From: Syngnathus acus
Taxonomy: Eukaryota; Chordata; Actinopteri; Syngnathiformes; Syngnathidae
Direction of reading: 5' to 3'
Length of the DNA: 64,000 nucleotides
Assembly: GCF_901709675.1 (NCBI RefSeq)
Contig: NC_051098.1
Location: forward strand, 7,257,000 to 7,320,999
Part shown: piece by piece, positions 61,067 to 64,000 of the stretch
How positions within the stretch are numbered: the first letter of the stretch is position 1
How the letters are laid out: each line of letters begins with the position of its first letter
Position numbers and translations under genes: made by a program
Notes under the pieces: generated by a model
Database searches by the model: none
What the model saw: only the letters and a program-made list of their open reading frames with translations
What the model was told of the DNA's origin: nothing

Positions 61067-62169
61067 CTAGAAATATTGAAGAGCAACATTTCAGAGACTG
61101 TCATTAATGTTGGTTAGTGAACTATGCTGAAGCCCTCACAAGCAAATTAAGCTAAGTGGTCCCCAACCATTGGGCCTCCAACCATACAGATGGAGTTTCC
61201 TCATTTTAATTTCAGATCCAGATTTATTGTTATTACAACAAGTGCGGCAAAAATAGCGTGCAGGCCATTCAGTGCCAATGACCAAAACGTTATTACGGGT
61301 CAAAGTGTTGTTCTTATCTTATTTACCGGTTGAACAGTTGAGAGTTGGGGTGTTGTTAAAAAAAAAAAAAAAAAGATGATTTCTTTCTCTGTATCTCTAT
61401 CTGCATCTCTATCTTCTGTATATCAGTCTGTCGTTCTGGCTATGTACATGCTCGCAAACACAAACACAGCTGTCACAGTGGCCTATTACTCAGGGCGAGT
61501 GAGAGCCTGCAGATGGGACCCACTAAGTGGCGGTGCCACAGCGCATCACTGGCGACCAAACAGGTGCCACCTGCCGTGACCACAGGTGACGACTGGCTGC
61601 TTACCTGCACCAAATATGTAAAAAAAACGCACACAATAAAAAAAATCTGACCCTGAATGCAAATTGATGATTACAGCACGTTCCAGCGTTCTACAGAAAC
61701 AACATTTAGCCGACTACACAACTACCATTAAGCATATGCCTCTTGTTTATTATATGGCTTCTGCACATTTACTGCTCACAGGCATCTGAAAATAATTTAT
61801 TGTCTTTGTGCACAGATGTAAAGATGCATACTATAGAGAGTGAGAGTGCTAATCAAGGGAATTTGTACAAAATGGCTACAGGCTGTTGTTTTAAAGCTGT
61901 GATGACAAATTGCTGACGTGGAGGTTTATTTCCTTTGCAGGCTTTTGAAGAACACATTTACTGGGATTTTTTTTACATATAGAAACTTTTTTTGTCATGA
62001 AATAAGTCATGCTGCATTTCAAACTTGTTTGGGTCTAATGCAAAAAAAACAAAAAAAAATCCTCAATATATTATAACAACATACTACAGACAGGAGGATT
62101 TTTGTAAATATGATTTCAGTATTTATTTTAATATTCTGCATGCTTTGACATAATATTCTGCATACTCTA

Positions 62170-62335
62170 ATAGTATATATAGGAAACCGGAGCACCCAGA
62201 GGAAACTTACGCAGGCACGGGATGAACATGCAAACCCCACACAGGAAGGCTGGATCCAGAATGAAATCCCGCGACTTTGAACTGTGAGGCGGACCTGCTA
62301 ACCAGTGCGTCATCGTACCGCCACACCTTATACTA
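62170..62335 (+). repeat. Fish dispersed repeat (GGAGCACCCAGAGGAAAC type)
   Basis: Ordered phrases 'ggaaaccggagcacccagag', 'acgcaggcacgggatgaaca', 'tgcaaaccccacacaggaag' and 'gaactgtgaggcggacctgc' match the right half of the common teleost repeat (ggaaaccggagtgcccggag, tgcaaactccacacaggaag, gaactgtgaggccgacgtgc). It ends at 'taccgccacacc'. Confidence 0.75.
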
Positions 62336-62813
62336 TATACATCTCAGAATCTGAATTATAATTTTAAGTTAAAATACATTTGATGACTGCTAGATGTTTT
62401 TATAAGTCAGATCATTTTTTTTGGCCCTTTTGTAGGTTAAATCGCAGATTTTAAAATGTCAGTATTGTTATGTTGTTGTTTTAACGATGACAGCCAGCAG
62501 ACACTTTTTTATGTACATTTGTACTTTGTACAAATTTCTCTTTACAAAATATTAATATGCTCAGTGATTATCACTGCCAGAGAGTAATAGTATTCTTGAA
62601 AAAAAATAAAATATTTTTTTATTGTCATTGTGGTTTTCAGTACTGCATTACATTATGGTAAGAACATTTATCAATATTATGTAGATACTACATGCAGTGC
62701 AAACTACAACCCTGACAACAAATTAAAATAGACTAATCCAGCTCTTGTATTTGCTGTTTGATTATGCAACTGCACCTAATAGATGAATGTATTTTATTGA
62801 TTGAAAGCCTGAC

Positions 62814-62858
62814 CTTGAACTTGTGGTCAGCCCCCTTGGTGATCTGAGCAAATGGAAC
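62814..62858 (-). other. Candidate 45-nt microexon in the clmp intron, unidentified
   Basis: On the minus strand a good acceptor (CCCCTTTTAGTTATTTTGCAG, read from about 62879) and the donor AAG|GTCAGG enclose exactly 45 nt. In frame 0 they encode VPFAQITKGADHKFK. The segment sits 1.7 kb upstream of the V-domain exon. It does not match any CLMP segment that I recall, and it would need a phase-0 junction, which the following exon (starting in phase 0) permits. It could be a skipped or alternative clmp exon, a relic, or chance. Confidence 0.25.
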
Positions 62859-63044
62859 CTGCAAAATAACTAAAAGGGGCTAAATGTTGCAGAATGCACT
62901 TTCTCTCTCTGACAGTACAAAAGAATGATTTATTCATTCGGCTACAGGCACAGACTCTTCAACCTAATCAAATTTTCAGATGTTTGATTTTAATTAATGG
63001 CGCCTTCAATGTTATCTTCCCGTTAAATATTCATCGCAATGTGG

Positions 63045-63059
63045 CCCCCCCCCCCCCCC
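63045..63059. repeat. Poly-C tract (15 C)
   Basis: A run of 15 C is followed by TCTCCGCC. Confidence 0.85.
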
Positions 63060-64000
63060 TCTCCGCCTTAAATCATTAAAGCTTCAGACAGACGCTTTAA
63101 TTCGACGACTTGTTTCCTCCTTCCTGGCCTCTTCTTGCTCTTTTCTTTCTCGCTGTGTTGCACTTCCATGTGCTAACGCATCAGGACACAAACAAACGAC
63201 TTCCTAATGGACTATAAATGTAAATATAAATATAAAAGAATTCAATTCGTCCACTCTACAGCCAGAGAGATTTTGCACACTAATGTGTTCATTTTGGGTA
63301 GAGAATGTCTCTTAACCCACAAGTTCTCCAAGGTAAAACAAACCACTACGTCATTGTAGAAGCTTGAAAGATATAAGCCCCTAGGGTATTAATCATTTTT
63401 CTTTCACATTAGTTTTGAACATTTTTTTTTTGGCAAGGTACAGTGGAAGACATTCCGTTCTGTCATGCTTGTTGACATCACAAGAAAACAATTATTCACA
63501 GTGCAGAGTGACAGTGAATTCATTTCTTCTACAGTCAAACTGTTGCCATTATTAAGATATACAAAAGAAAAAAAAAAGACAGGTGAAGTCAAACTACTCA
63601 CCTTGAAGCCTGACAGACACAAAATGGACAGGCAACATCACCTAGTGGTGTTTGAAACAAAGTATAGCCTGCATATTAGGTAGTATTATATATTATATAT
63701 ATTTACGTAAAAACCTGAACAGTAAAATTAATTTGATCAATTCTACTATATGCTCATGTTGCATTGAGCAGCCACATACTTTGCTATGGTGCATTAAGTG
63801 CCATTTCAAATTCTCAGTTTACTCCTACTTTTTTGCCATCATTGCTGCACTTCTGCGTCAGCACAAAAAGTAAAGAAAACAAACAAGCAAAAGAAGCAAA
63901 ACACACCAGATTTCCAATTAGATAATGATGATGCTTTGAGTTCAAAGTTTCTTTCTAAAAGTTAGTAATTCATTATTATTAATAAGAAGTTAGGAAAATG

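Larger units (their letters stand above)
61067..64000 (-). other. clmp: clmp intron, partial, running off the right edge
   Basis: This sequence lies upstream of the V-domain exon on the minus strand. It has A-runs, a fish dispersed repeat at 62.2 kb, a spliced-looking 45-nt segment at 62.8 kb and a C-run at 63045-63059. No exon encoding the expected first half of the Ig domain was found. Confidence 0.6.

Noticed and set aside
1-64000. tRNA, rRNA or the let-7/mir-100/mir-125 cluster expected on the same human chromosome arm
   Set aside because: No tRNA-like arms or mature microRNA sequences were seen on either strand by eye. A covariance-model search would settle it.

Overview
The window looks like vertebrate, almost certainly teleost, nuclear DNA. 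It is AT-rich by eye, coding sequence is sparse and split into exons with GT/AG borders, and the intervening DNA holds microsatellites and fish-type mobile elements: a Rex1/L2/CR1-group LINE with an ATTCT tail, hAT-like miniature elements with 8-bp target duplications, and the widespread ATCCATCC-type dispersed repeat. The species cannot be named from the sequence.

Two protein-coding genes are recognised, both on the minus strand. At the left, gramd1b (Aster-B, an ER sterol-transfer protein) enters with its 5' end: a long-isoform first coding exon (23369-23778), a serine/glutamine-rich second exon (18635-18724), and a short canonical first exon encoding MKSFKLA-C (4640-4662). A further candidate alternative first exon lies at 18052-18188. 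All of these end in the same splice phase, so each could join the downstream GRAM-domain exons, which lie beyond the left edge. At the right, clmp (CXADR-like membrane protein, a junctional Ig-superfamily adhesion molecule) is present from its third coding exon to its stop (61066 down to 54935). Its signal peptide and the first half of the V-type Ig domain lie beyond the right edge.

The 31 kb between the genes (about 23.8-54.9 kb) contains a 5'-truncated LINE with a broken endonuclease and a premature stop (35405-37920), two short tails of the same or a related LINE, a 1.2-kb inverted-repeat DNA element with triplicated internal modules (40173-41383), a hairpin-rich inverted-repeat element (43913-44184), an LTR-like TG...CA element that seems to have landed in a hAT-like MITE (48150-49411), and a minus-strand region resembling the 3' end of a transcript (49.8-50.9 kb).

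Several short coding-like segments with good splice borders are not explained by the two genes. The strongest is a minus-strand terminal exon at 20032-20168 inside the gramd1b intron. Others are a plus-strand 81-nt segment at 8825-8905 and a 45-nt segment at 62814-62858 inside the clmp intron. Gene names rest on recalled family sequence, not on a database search.
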